Shown: piece by piece, positions 33,690 to 46,227 of the stretch
How the letters are laid out: the number at the start of each line of letters is the position of its first letter
How positions within the stretch are numbered: position 1 is the stretch's first letter
NCBI GenBank assembly: GCA_032622095.1
Contig: CP136066.1
Span: 194,238,816 to 194,302,815 of the forward strand
Source of the DNA: Siphonodentalium dalli
Taxonomy: Eukaryota; Mollusca; Scaphopoda; Gadilida; Siphonodentaliidae
Length of the DNA stretch: 64,000 nucleotides
Direction: 5' to 3'
Translations under genes and position numbers: made by a program
Notes under the pieces: model-generated
The model's input: only the letters and a program-made list of their open reading frames with translations
The model's database searches: none
Told to the model about the DNA's origin: nothing

Positions 33690-34465
33690 GAATGTTGATG
33701 TGTTTTTTTTCAAATACAGATTGCCAGTTCGGAAAAACTATATCTCTTACATGTAGTTTATTTCAGTCATCGTGTTTTTAACTTTCCACAATGAACGATA
33801 AACTGATACACTTTTCTTGCCATTAATATCCGATATCTAGGACAATTTGGGAATTAGAAGTGGATGTATAAATGTACTATATATGAATACTAGCGTAATC
33901 GTATTTTTCATTACTCGTGTGGTTTTTGTGGTGGGGTGCAAATTTTGATTCATTTCTGGTTAAATACGCCCAGAATAGAAAACCTTCGGAATAGCGAACC
34001 TTCGGAATAACGAACCTTCGGAATAGGGAACCTTCGGAATAATGAACCTTCGGAATAGCGAACCTTCGGAATAATGAACCTTCGGAATAGAGAACCCTAC
34101 CCAGCTAATGTTATGTCAGGTTATACATGAGACGGTTGAAATGAGAACTTGTGATGTAGTCAAGTGTGAAGATAGCGCAGGGGCCCTCACAAGTGCCACA
34201 TATAGTGAATGTCTAAATGTAGTTCAAATGGTTTAAATACGATTTGTTGAGCTTTCAGGACTCCAAATTACTTAAAATACCATGGAGGAAGCTACTTGTT
34301 TTTTTTTGTGTGGAAAAATAGTGTTTTGCTCTTCTGGCACCCACCCCCACATACGTATCTGGAATTGTTTTTCGACCACCCCTGTAATTACGTAGACAGG
34401 AACTGGAAGCTCGAATGAGCCATATCCGTTCACTTTCAGTTTGTCTATTTGGTTGTGATTTGGTG

Positions 34466-34865
34466 TTAAAAAATGTAAGAACAAAATCATAAAAAAATGT
34501 TAAAGAATGTAAGAAATAATAATAACAAAATATAAAAATTGTTAAAGAATGTAAGACAAAATGATATAAAAATTGATAAAGAATGTAAGAAAAAATGATG
34601 ATAAAATTGTAAAAGAATGTAAGAAGAAAAAAATGATATTGTTAAAGAATATAAGAATTTTTTTTAACGATTGTTATAGAATGTAAGAAAAAATTAAAAC
34701 AATTGTTAAAGAATGTAAGAAAAACTGATAAAAATTGTTAAAGAATGTAAGAAAATTGATAAGAAATTGTTAGGCCAATACATTCTCTTTTATATGCGAG
34801 GCGACCTATGGTCGACTCGTTTTATGTTCGACACGTATATATAAGAGAATGCATTGGCACAGGGT
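34466..34865. mobile_element. AT-rich tandem array ending in palindromic hairpin
   Basis: About nine copies of a roughly 32-base unit built on TTGTTAAAGAATGTAAGAAA run from 34466 to 34770. The palindromic hairpin follows (34772-34858, with a short insertion in its right arm), then CACAGGGT. The same unit and hairpin form the core of the elements at 45.9-46.2 and 54.8-55.05 kb. This looks like a left-truncated copy whose internal repeat has expanded. Confidence 0.75.
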
Positions 34866-37800
34866 CTTTAATGTTGCGCTAGCGCAGCCCCTGTCATGAA
34901 CGTGTTAACTGATTTCTTTCAGATTGTTTTGGTTTTTATTATGCCACTTTTGGTTCGGGTTCGTCTGCCTTGATAGCTCAAAATACAAATGAACTACACT
35001 AAAATAAATTCTAATCTAATATATGCAGGATATTGTACCCCTGGAATCACCATATAGTAATTCTCCAAGAGGACTTCTGTCAGCCCCCAGAGTCAGTGCC
35101 TTTTCTGTAACTCAGCTTACATGGAAGGTCGTATACGTTGACTATTATAACACAAGTTTAGTACAATATTACAACACGCAAGTAGTTCTGAAAATACCAA
35201 CACGACTTGATAGATGAAATTGTCTGATATAAATTTGCATACTGGCAATAACTTCAAACATTGTATGACATGATGTATCCACACATTATACAAAGATTGG
35301 AGTCTATTGATAATATAGTTAGGTGTCTGTATACATGTAGCTCGTATAAACATGTGTTTACGTGCAAGAATTTCATTGCAAAGTTTTAGTTGGCTTGAAT
35401 TTACGAATAAATAGTACATTCATTGTAATTACTGTAGAAACGACCTCATGAAATGAGACTATATAGCTGATAAACTAGGGAAGTGTGAATTATAATGACT
35501 TTTTGATGACTTGAACTTTATTATGCCGATTGTCGCGCTATTCTCCTCTGTATTAAAAGTAATTGAACACGATGTTCATGTCCATTACATCATTGTCAGA
35601 AACGTCGCCCTGGTCTCATCTCGGAATACATAATGTAATTCATCTATCAGATCTTTGTATGCATGCATGTTATGTGCTTTTCGTGCATACAAATTTCATG
35701 GAGACGGGATACTGACTCAGAATGCTATCATGCATACTGTCGGATTTTTTTGTGGATTTTTTTTTAATTATATTGCCAACATGGGGTACCAGTAAATATT
35801 AGTTATAACGGTGGAGCATATATGGCTTTATCATGCTGGCCTATTAGATTGGCCAGTGAGAGTGGAGATCTACTGACATGAGATGAGGGCATATTAGGTT
35901 CACCGCGGTTGATACCGTCCTTATATTGAAAGTCCCAGAGGGTATATGGACGCCGTCTTGTTTTTCTAGGAACTCTGCCTCATCCAGGGGGGGGGGGGGG
36001 TCGCGCACAAAAAATCCATATATAGGGCGGGGTGGGTGTGTCATTTGGACCCGGAAAAAATGCGTAAATGACCAAAAATGCTAATTTTTTCCTCCACTTA
36101 AAATCACTGTTTTTGTGCTCATGTAATATGTTAATATCAACCATATGACACACTAGGCTATTTAAAACATACTAACCAGAACTAACTACCATTTAGGGGT
36201 GTATGTATGCTGATGTATGTCAAAATTAATGTACCAGATTTCGACGGATGAAAGATATATTATATATATATAAACAAATCATATAACAAACATTAAAACA
36301 CAAGAACAAACATTTATCCAAGATAGCCTTTCAATTGGATGTCAAAGTGTATGTTATAGCTATACATATACACACATGTGTATCCCTTTAAGGGTTTGAA
36401 CAAAATATAAAGCTGAGTTTATATTGATGAATTCTGTGATTAATTTTGCAATTACTTTTGACAAATTTGTTTACTGATATAACATAATTATATGCTCAGA
36501 CACGATCAGTCGACAATGCTTACATATAAGCATAATTATGAAATGATTACCATCTTCTGTTCTTAATCCACATAATGGATATTATTTGTTATCAAGATAA
36601 ACTTGATGATACAAACAAAAATAACAATTCCACTATATTCCACTGGTTTAAAACTATAAAACAAAATAACTCATACAAAAAGTTCATACTATTTGGATAA
36701 CAATATGAAAGCTTAGCCTTTTGTGATATTAATTCAACCACAATTATTCACAAGTCTAAGCAGTTACATACTGTACAGATACATGTAGTAAGGTAGTATA
36801 TCTTGGAGTTCCAGTTATTTTACTGCCAATACATATGGTATTGTAATTATTAGTTGCTTGTTCATTATTGGTTGCTTTGATATTCAATTTAGGATATAGC
36901 AGGACAGAGCAATGTAACTATAAAAGTAGCTTTTGGTATTAAAGTCTCAACTTATTCCATATGCAACATAAAGCTAGAATATAAACATGACTAATATGAA
37001 CTTTGTTCCTGAAACTAATTATAAATCATACTAACCTGGATCAAACTGCACATGTAATCTATGCAACTATCTTTGTGCGAACTTTCTCAGAGTCACATAT
37101 CTTAACTGGACAGTCTGATCCAGGATGCTTGTTCTTATAATGGGTTTCCATGTGATATCTCCGCTGGCTTTAAACTAAACTTTATACTCTGATAATAAGT
37201 TAATAATACTACCAATTCTTCACTAATATTGGTATATGTCAATCTGTACACCAACATGACATACATACATGTATTTAGACTGTGAGCTGCTGTGAGTGTG
37301 ACTTTCCTTGGGTCCCACCATACCCATGTGCAGATATTTTTCACAGAAATAGGGGAGATGAAATTTGTTCTACCCCTATTACTACAGTATTTCTAGTGGG
37401 CCTTGGCTATAAAACATCTTATATTATTGTTATATAAAAGAATATGAAGTTATTGAGGATATCAGGATATGTATTACCTCATAATTATTATGTTTTATGG
37501 CATTATGCCCAATGTTTTTAAGTGCATGCATTCAGCATTTCCACATTTTATACTAATAGAATTATCTCCCTTTAGAGCAGTTTAGAGGTTTATTAAAATG
37601 CTGGGAATAGTATTAAATAATAAGAAACGGAATAATTCTTTGCTAGGCTATGATTTGGTTTATATTTTATGTTTTTTGTAAGATTTTGGGGGGTGGGTCC
37701 CAAAAATTGGGCGGAAAAAAAATTGCAGGTAGAGGGGTGGTGGGTCCCCGAGAGGGGCAAAAACATTTTTTTCGCCCTATATATGTAAAAAAATTCCGCG

Positions 37801-38689
37801 ACCCCCCCCCCCTCCCCCTGCCTCATCGAGGATATTTTCGGTATATTTGGCGATAAAGAAAAGGGACATCTGTCGGAAATCATGTTTGCAAATTTAAAGA
37901 CATGTACCAAAACCTGCATGTGATATATTTGAGGAATTCTAAGGGCTCATACATTAACTACCAAACTCAATCTGTTGTCCTACTTCTAGTGGTTAGCCAT
38001 TGACTCGATGCGTTGACGTTCAACGCACATGGCGCGTTACTGTGACGTTACATAAGTTAATGGCTATAGACGACGACATATTTGATTTACCAGAATCTAG
38101 TGAACTTCGTGCAAGTACTTCAAATTTTCACCGAGAAAGCATGATAAAATCGTTACAGGACTCTCAGTTGCCGGCTATGCTTAGGGGTGAATGGAGAGAG
38201 AAGTTGCCTTTTATAAATTAAGAGTATCCATAAAGAGAAGGTGTGGCAGTATTCACTGCAATTGTAAATATCATTCAGGGACGTAATAACGAAGGGTCGA
38301 CGTGTCTCATTCTCGTACGCTTTCAAAAGTTCATGATTTTCCGACTTATATACTCGAATTATGGAGTAACGCAATCAGCCAAAAATACAAACGTATATAT
38401 GGTGGTTGGATTGACCATTTCTAACATATGGGAATATTGCGTAATCATTCGAGAAATTCAACCCTTTGTGGTGCAAATGTTATTCCCCAGACTCGGAATA
38501 TTGTCTGGTGCTAGGGGGTTAATTACACCTAGGCAGCCCATCCTCGCGGAGACAATAACAGCCACTTTCCGATTCCATGCCCAAAAACAGCACACTGAGT
38601 TCGGAATTTAAGACTATAAAGTATAGGTTGGAACTATTCCAATATGTAATCGCTCAACTAATACAAACTGTTAATTACCGCAAGCAGGA
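34866..38689. other. Intergenic with a G/C-run inverted pair
   Basis: No recognisable gene. A segment with GCCTCAT, a long G run, TCGCG and TATATAGGGCG at about 35970-36030 recurs inverted at about 37770-37835. A short frame at about 38057-38220 reads MAIDDDIFDLPESSELRAST and continues to KLPFIN-stop. It is compositionally plausible as an exon, but I recognise no family. Confidence 0.45.
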
Positions 38690-38690
38690 T

Positions 38691-41057
38691 GCATGTTGTC
38701 CTGCATGTTGTCCTGCATGTTGTCCTGCATGTTGTATGTCCTGCATGTTGTATATCCTGCATGTTGTATGTCCTGCATGTTGTATGTCCTGCATGTTGTA
38801 TGTCCTGCATGTTGTCCTGCATGTTGTCCTGCATGTTGTATGTCCTGCATGTTGTATGTCCTGCATGTTGTATGTCCTGCATGTTGTATGTCCTGCATGT
38901 TGTATGTCCTGCATGTTGTCCTGCATGTTGTCCTGCATGTTGTCCTGCATGTTGTATGTCCTGCATGTTGTATGTCCTGCATATTGTCCTGCATGTTGTA
39001 TGTCCTGCATGTTGTCCTGCATGTTGTCCTGCATGTTGTATGTCCTGCATGTTGTATGTCCTGCATGTTGTCCTGCATGTTGTATGTCCTGCATGTTGTA
39101 TGTCCTGCATGTTGTATGTCCTGCATGTTGTCCTGCATGTTGTATGTCCTGCATGTTGTATGTCCTGCATGTTGTCCTGCATGTTGTATGTCCTGCATGT
39201 TGTATGTCCTGCATGTTGTATGTCCTGCATGTTGTATGTCCTGCATGTTGTATGTCCTGCATGTTGTATGTCCTGCATGTTGTATGTCCTGCATGTTGTC
39301 CTGCATGTTGTATGTCCTGCATGTTGTATGTCCTGCATGTTGTATGTCCTGCATGTTGTCCTGCATGTTGTATGTCCTGCATGTTGTCCTGCATGTTGTA
39401 TGTCCTGCATGTTGTCCTGCATGTTGTCCTGCATGTTGTATGTCCTGCATGTTGTCCTGCATGTTGTATGTCCTGCATGTTGTCCTGCATGTTGTCCTGC
39501 ATGTTGTATGTCCTGCATGTTGTCCTGCATGTTGTATGTCCTGCATGTTGTCCTGCATGTTGTATGTCCTGCATGTTGTATGTCCTGCATGTTGTCCTGC
39601 ATGTTGTCCTGCATGTTGTATGTCCTGCATGTTGCATGTCCTGCATGTTGTATGTCCTGCATGTTGTATGTCCTGCATGTTGTCCTGCATGTTGTCCTGC
39701 ATGTTGTATATCCTGCATGTTGTATGTCCTGCATGTTGTATGTCCTGCATGTTGTCCTGCATGTTGTCCTGCATGTTGTCCTGCATGTTGTATGTCCTGC
39801 ATGTTGTCCTGCATGTTGTATGTCCTGCATGTTGTCCTGCATGTTGTATGTCCTGCATGTTGTCCTGCATGTTGTCCTGCATGTTGTATGTCCTGCATGT
39901 TGTATGTCCTGCATGTTGTCCTGCATGTTGTCCTGCATGTTGTATGTCCTGCATGTTGTCCTGCATGTTGTCCTGCATGTTGTATGTCCTGCATGTTGTC
40001 CTGCATGTTGTCCTGCATGTTGTATGTCCTGCATGTTGTATGTCCTGCATGTTGTCCTGCATGTTGTCCTGCATGTTGTCCTGCATGTTGTATGTCCTGC
40101 ATGTTGTCCTGCATGTTGTATGTCCTGCATGTTGTATGTCCTGCATGTTGTCCTGCATGTTGTCCTGCATGTTGTATGTCCTGCATGTTGTCCTGCATGT
40201 TGTATGTCCTGCATGTTGTCCTGCATGTTGTCCTGCATGTTGTCCTGCATGTTGTATGTCCTGCATGTTGTATGTCCTGCATGTTGTCCTGCATGTTGTC
40301 CTGCATGTTGTATGTCCTGCATGTTGTCCTGCATGTTGTCCTGCATGTTGTATGTCCTGCATGTTGTCCTGCATGTTGTATGTCCTGCATGGTGTCCTGC
40401 ATGTTGTCCTGCATGTTGTCCTGCATGTTGTATGTCCTGCATGTTGTATGTCCTGCATGTTGTATGTCCTGCATGTTGTCCTGCATGTTGTCCTGCATGT
40501 TGTATGTCCTGCATGTTGTCCTGCATGTTGTCCTGCATGTTGTATGTCCTGCATGTTGTCCTGCATGTTGTCCTGCATGTTGTCCTGCATGTTGTATGTC
40601 CTGCATGTTGTCCTGCATGTTGTATGTCCTGCATGTTGTATGTCCTGCATGTTGTCCTGCATGTTGTCCTGCATGTTGTATGCCCTGCATGTTGTCCTGC
40701 ATGTTGTCCTGCATGTTGTATGTCCTGCATGTTGTCCTGCATGTTGTCCTGCATGTTGTATGTCCTGCATGTTGTCCTGCATGTTGTCCTGCATGTTGTC
40801 CTGCATGTTGTATGTCCTGCATGTTGTCCTGCATGTTGTCCTGCATGTTGTATGTCCTGCATGTTGTCCTGCATGTTGCCCTGCATGTTGTCCTGCATGT
40901 TGTATGTCCTGCATGTTGTCCTGCATGTTGTCCTGCATGTTGTATGTCCTGCATGTTGTATGTCCTGCATGTTGTCCTGCATGTTGTCCTGCATGTTGTC
41001 CTGCATGTTGTATGTCCTGCATGTTGTATGTCCTGCATGTTGTCCTGCATGTTGTCT
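38691..41057 (+). repeat. 2.4-kb minisatellite of 12- and 16-bp units
   Basis: The array is built from TCCTGCATGTTG and the same unit extended by TATG, intermixed irregularly; roughly 170 units by length. Only about seven base variants are visible in the whole array (for example near 38751, 38993, 39632, 39709, 40391, 40682 and 40879). No unit contains TAA, TAG or TGA in any frame on either strand, so all six frames stay open for about 800 codons. The predicted Cys-rich or Gln/His-rich proteins are artefacts unless transcription is shown. Confidence 0.97.
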
Positions 41058-42420
41058 AATAGTATGTGGGACATCAACGTTGGGCATGGGTATCTCCTCC
41101 CCTACAAAAGTAACACTTATCCCTTGTCAAAGGAAATTGTATTTAAATTATTAAATTGCCCTCTCCTCGCTTATAAATATTTTCATCAGTCTGTGTTCTA
41201 TACTGTCTGTTTTTTCCCAATTACATTAAACATGTATTTAAAACAAACGATACCGAGATTAGGCTCAGTTTGATAGCAAATACAGAAAGATCTGAAAGGG
41301 AATTGTTTTTATTTTTCAATAAGATATAGGATGGCTTATGGTGCAAGTGGTCACATCAAACGGACAATCTCGTAACAAATAAAACATTATACCTATTGAT
41401 TTTGTTTCTAGGCAAAAAACACAGTAATAAATCCAATCCAAGCCACAAATTTAAAGACCGTTAATATACATGACACTCAGGTACGTGGCTACATGATCGC
41501 CGTGGGGGTCATATTAAAACTTCCTACTGCAGTGGGTGCCTCCCCTTTAACTATACCAAACTCCTGTTTGCAGAATTCCATTTGCACCCCTTCTTGCATG
41601 GGTTGGAACTTTGCCATTGGTACCTAAAGCTTTTAAACTGTTGGAAATGCCCATGCTAGCTTTGGTCTAAAAATAAGATTTTCCACACCAATCACTGCAT
41701 GGCAGGAAAATAAAAAAAATTAGAACAATTTCAGCATAATATGTTGTGTAAAATTTCCAAATAATGTTTTGTCGGGTCAGAAATTTTCAACAGTTAACAA
41801 TTTCAACCAAAGTTGGAGTATGTTGCCACCCCCACCTCAATGCTTCGGCACCCAGGGCAACGTCCCTAGTTGTCCATCTATCAGGCCCATGGTTTGAGCT
41901 CCATTTTTCTCATTTATAGAAATATTTTATCAACATGGTCAATTAAGGTAAAAAATAAACAATCCTCGGACAACGGGTCGAACACACTTGTGCAATCCGA
42001 AGCTTTCATCACACGGAGAAACGAAGTTCTCATATCCAATCGCATAATTATAGAGTGATTCCCCTTTACCCGATAAGCGATGGACAACATTGAACATTCG
42101 CAACAAACGGAGTTCACAGTACGCGATCTGGCCCGTACTGATACTTTACGCTGATAGATTTACAGTGTTCATAGTACTGACCACGTTCTCTGTCACTCAA
42201 TTACACGTGTTATACAGGCGATAGTACGGACCCCCGGTGTTAGATATATGGCAGATTTTGGTGCGGAAAAAAATACGACGCATTTGTAACCAGTAACTGG
42301 GTTACAAATACGTGGCGATTTTTTTTTCAGCAAGTCGACTCAACGTTTGCTTGTGTGTTAGCTCCGACCAGTATCCCGGTTACAAATGCGTCCTATTTTA
42401 TTTTTTTTGGCATTTGGAGT
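41058..42420. other. Intergenic, no gene recognised
   Basis: No recognisable coding sequence. Short frames only. Confidence 0.5.
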
Positions 42421-42424
42421 TTAA

Positions 42425-42690
42425 TTCTGAAGTCGTTTCAAAAATGTGTTTTTTGTCACAAAGTTACCAATGCCTATATCAGAGAATGACTCAAACTAGA
42501 AAAATGAAAATATTTCCGCGGTGCTTGTTAAAAAGGGTTACAAAGTTACATTTGCAAGTCGTTTCAAAAATTCGATGTGTATTTTGTCACCAATGATTAT
42601 CAGAGAAGAACTCCAACTAGAAAAATGAAAATATTTCACCTATCCTTGTTAAAAAAGGGTTACAAAGTTACATTTGCAAGTCGTTTCTGG
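42425..42690 (+). repeat. Two-copy tandem repeat, about 125-bp unit
   Basis: Both copies contain GTCGTTTCAAAAAT, AACTAGAAAAATGAAAATAT and GGGTTACAAAGTTACATTTG. They are adjacent and diverged. Not coding. Confidence 0.8.
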
Positions 42691-42899
42691 ACATATATCT
42701 ACGGTGTTAGTTTATAAGATGATGTAAAATGACTATAAAGCGAACAGGTCTGGGGCGCTAAGACTACAATACACTTGAAAATTACCCCAGTTCCCCTTGC
42801 TCGGTATACTGTACTACCATGGGACATGGGGACAGCTTTCGTTGTTGAGTCTATATCGACAGATTTGTCTGCATATAATTTATAAACTACCGCAAAGTC

Positions 42900-43015
42900 A
42901 AAAGCATGGCATGCAAGGCAGTAAATTCATCCATCGTGTTTCGCATTACACACATTCCCAGCTATATCGCAGAATGCAAAAGCTTTTTGATGATACATTG
43001 GAGAGATGCCTTCTG
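42900..43015 (+). repeat. Dispersed repeat fragment
   Basis: GTGTTTCGCATTACACACAT, then ATCGCAGAATGCAAAAGC and TTTTTGATGATA. Relatives lie at about 44340-44400 and 48185-48245. The 26-bp minisatellite at 44.4 kb starts inside this family. Confidence 0.65.
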
Positions 43016-43756
43016 ATCACAAGACATTGTGTACTTCATATCTCAAGATCTCTGCATCCAGTTGCACTAAACAAGGACGTAGATTCTAGGGGGGTGTACT
43101 CCAGATATACAGTGCTTTCGTCGGGCAGTTATCGGGCTAATACACTTAACTGTGGGCATGCATATGAAGAGTTTGTTGCAATTAATGCCAAGGAATATTG
43201 ACCGACATCATTGCAAAACAGTAGTAGAGTAAACATCAACATAACTGCCTGTAGTAAACCCAAACAAGAGTGGATCTCTATCTGTCTTGTCCAATTATAG
43301 TTTTTTTTTGCGAGCAAGCTTGTCAAATTGTTTTATGAGGCTCTGACTACCCTATACAATACTACAATCAGAGACTTTCGATGTAAATTTCAAGGATGCC
43401 CATTGTGAATTATTCTCTACTAGAGGGTTGCCCATCAAAATGTGACAAACATGACATGCAGGAAAATATCGCCATCGCTGATAAAAAACGATATAAAGAA
43501 AAGCGGTAAACATTACGTTGGTTTTGGTGTTTGTAATGACGGACGCCGCTGAGAACACGTTCATCTTCGGAGAAACACTTTAGTGAAAATATCGCATTGA
43601 TAAACTTTGGGAAACGCGTTATATCTCCGGTAATCTTCAACCGATTGGCCTAAATTTTGCGTGTTGTATTTTACGGTGTGCCACATGACATGGTAAAAAT
43701 TTGGACGCATGAGGGTGATATATTTTAGATGCGCGAAAATCATGACAGAGTTACAA

Positions 43757-43785
43757 ACAGACACACACACACACACACACAGACA
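43757..43785 (-). repeat. (AC)n microsatellite
   Basis: A run of ACACAC preceded by CAGAC units. A short (AT)n run follows at about 43903-43918. The sequence upstream (43580-43755) has the style of a dispersed repeat, but I cannot class it. Confidence 0.85.
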
Positions 43786-44071
43786 GACACTTGGCTTTGA
43801 AACAGTTTTTCTCTATAGCGAATACACATACACATTGTTTTACATCCTCATATAATGCACAATCATACAACTCTCTGAAGTTTATATATTCTCCTACTAT
43901 TATCATATATATATATATTATACTGCTTAATACACTGTACATTTATATGTAATAGGTATGCATGCTGTTCGTATAAGGAAGTTTTGCTAGTTAAACATAT
44001 CTAACTTATAAGCATGGGTTAACTAATGTGGTTTTCGGTATTTTTTTTTCAGTATGTCCTGATTTATATAA

Positions 44072-44172
44072 CGTCGGGCAATTTGGCGGACACGTCGGGC
44101 AATGATACATTACACCCCATACTATTTGGCGGACACGTCGGGCAATGATACATTACACCCCATACTATTTGG
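44072..44172 (+). repeat. Two-copy tandem duplication, about 55 bp
   Basis: GGCGGACACGTCGGGCAATG followed by ATACATTACACCCCATACTA is present twice in a row, nearly identical. Confidence 0.85.
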
Positions 44173-44396
44173 GAAGTTAAGGGCCTGTTCCTCTTGTCCG
44201 ATAAGCTCTACAGCAAGGGAACGATTGAAATGGATTTCGGCGTGTCATGTACGTGCGTTGTCGTCTACTACAGATATAAACTACAGAGCAATGTCCAAGG
44301 CATTGCATTCAAGAAAGTGCTGCATGGATAATTTATATTCACCCATTGTGTTTCGCATTACACACATTCCCCATTATATCACAGAATGCACAATAT

Positions 44397-45085
44397 GTTG
44401 GATGATTAGCATGATACTGTGTGGGAGATGATTAGCATGATACTGTGGGGGAGATGATTAGCATGATAATGTGGGGGAGATGATTAGCATGATAATGTGG
44501 GGGAGATGATTAGCATGATACTGTGGGGGAGATGATTAGCATGATAATGTGGGGGAGATGATTAGCATGATACTGTGGGGGAGATGATTAGCATGATAAT
44601 GTGGGGGAGATGATTAGCATGATAATGTGGGGGAGATGATTAGCATGATACTGTGGGGGAGATGATTAGCATGATACTGTGGGGGAGATGATTAGCATGA
44701 TACTGTGGGGGAGATGATTAGCATGATACTGTGGGGGGATGATTAGCATGATACTGTGGGGGATATGATTAGCATGATACTGTGGGGGAGATGATTAGCA
44801 TGATACTGTGGGGGAGATGATTAGCATGATACTGTGGGGGAGATGATTAGCATGATACTGTGGGGGAGATGATTAGCATGATACTGTGGGGGAGATGATT
44901 AGCATGATACTGTGGGGAGATGATTAGCATGATAATGTGGGGGAGATGATTAGCATGATAATGTGGGGGAGATGGTTAGCATGATAATGTGGGGGAGATG
45001 ATTAGCATGATACTGTGGGGGAGATGATTAGCATGATAATATGGGGGAGATGATTAGCATGATACTGTGGGGGGAGATGCTCCGG
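44397..45085 (+). repeat. 26-bp minisatellite
   Basis: About 26 head-to-tail units of ATGATTAGCATGATACTG plus GTGGGGGAG-type bases. Two main variants alternate irregularly (ATACTG or ATAATG). Single-base length variants lie at about 44732, 44763 and 44914. The array ends in GGGGGGAGATGCTCCGGCAG, which resembles the non-amplified sequence at about 48215-48240. The array therefore grew from one piece of a dispersed repeat. Confidence 0.95.
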
Positions 45086-45635
45086 CAGTTTGGAACCAGG
45101 CATGCGAATATGCGGAATGAGGTCCCCAGGGGGGGGGGGGTATATTTAGTGACGCTACCATACATACGTGCTAGCGTCACCCCCAAATTCATCCTATGTG
45201 GACCTCATCCTTCTATGGGAGACCTAGTTACTAGCTGGTGATGTTCACTCATTGGGTACCTCGAGTATATGCAATGTCTCGAGAAACTAAACTAAAAAGG
45301 AAAAAGAAAGTTAGTAAAGCAACTAAAACACTTGTTAATTTGATAATAAAGATACTTTCCTGGGAAGATGAGTCACAAGCAGAATGAGGTGATCGATGGC
45401 AGGTCACTTTAGTGATGCTAGCCCGATGTGGGGGTTAGCGTGACTAAGTTCACATTCGGGGGACCTCATACTCCCAATTTCCGGCATCATGTTTCCATGC
45501 CTGCTGTTTGGGATAGCCCTACGACTTTATATATCGCAAAACTGGAAATGTGCATTCGTACATGTCCGGCGCTCTTCGGCGGTGGTGTAAGCATGGGTAT
45601 GATGTCTAGTATGCTGTTTATGTTAGATAAATATC
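45086..45635. other. Intergenic with small inverted motif
   Basis: GTGACGCTA at about 45150 and TAGCGTCAC at about 45172 form a 9-bp hairpin. A related, diverged pair lies near 45412-45450. A G homopolymer is at about 45130. No gene. Confidence 0.5.
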
Positions 45636-45867
45636 TTAACCCTTTCTATACTAAATGGATTATAACATTCAGATATAAATTGTCCATTGGAATGGTCAAT
45701 TATTCATCTGTTGGGATTTTCAGGAAAAATCAGCAGACGACAAATACTACAAGTACAGAAGGGGCCTATATCTATCGAGGGTAAATGTTCAGATAATAAG
45801 TTCAACAAACGACATATGTGACCCGCCATATCAAATCCAGTCGGAAGTCGGGATTTTTTTTACCCTG

Positions 45868-45939
45868 TGCCAATGCATTCTCTTATATATGCGAGTCGAC
45901 CATAGGTCGCCTCGCATATATAAGAGAATGCATTGGCCT
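45868..45939. repeat. Palindromic hairpin module
   Basis: GCCAATGCATTCTCTTATAT, then ATGCGAG, a loop TCGACCATAGGTCGC (itself partly symmetric), and the exact complement back to GCATTGGC. Arms of about 27 bases are perfect. Confidence 0.95.
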
Positions 45940-46157
45940 AACAATTTTTTTACAATTTTAATAATTTGTTCTTGTATTCTTTAACAATTTTATAATTTCA
46001 CCCATACAGAGCCCCAGACAAACATGAGCAGACGACACTCTTCTATGTGCTTCTATATATGTGTGGGGCTCCCTGCAGGGTAATGGATGTTTTTTGTATT
46101 TTATGTCCTAAAAATTGTAAGAAACATTTATTTAAAAAACATGATAAAAAATTGTTA

Positions 46158-46227
46158 AGCCAATGCATTCTCTTATATATGCGAGGCGACCTATGGTCGA
46201 CTCGCATATATAAGAGAATGCATTGGC
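46158..46227. repeat. Palindromic hairpin module
   Basis: The same palindrome as 45868-45939 with the loop in opposite orientation, so the pair is arranged as mirror ends of one core unit. Confidence 0.95.

Larger units (their letters stand above)
32200..34110. mobile_element. 1.9-kb foldback-like element, second family
   Basis: The inverted ends are short tandem arrays of TTCGCTATTCCGAAGG-like units (left about 32222-32295, right about 33984-34090, reverse-complemented). The tips begin GGGAACATATCTCTATTCCG on the left and GGGTAGGGTTCTCTATTCCG on the right. AGCTAATG is directly repeated outside, at 32200-32207 and 34103-34110; one further base on the left mismatches, so 8 or 9 bp. The architecture matches the unit at 19.9-27.6 kb with an unrelated sequence. 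The interior is non-coding and has received two nested elements (32617-33097 and 33179-33689). Confidence 0.7.

Noticed and set aside
38577-41273. Six overlapping frames of about 780-900 codons, Cys-rich or Gln/His-rich
   Set aside because: They arise because the 12/16-bp repeat units lack stop codons in every frame. No start context, domain or codon signal supports a protein.
44397-45085. Regularly spaced repeats that could suggest a CRISPR array
   Set aside because: The units are contiguous head-to-tail with no unique spacers, there are no cas genes, and the window is eukaryotic.
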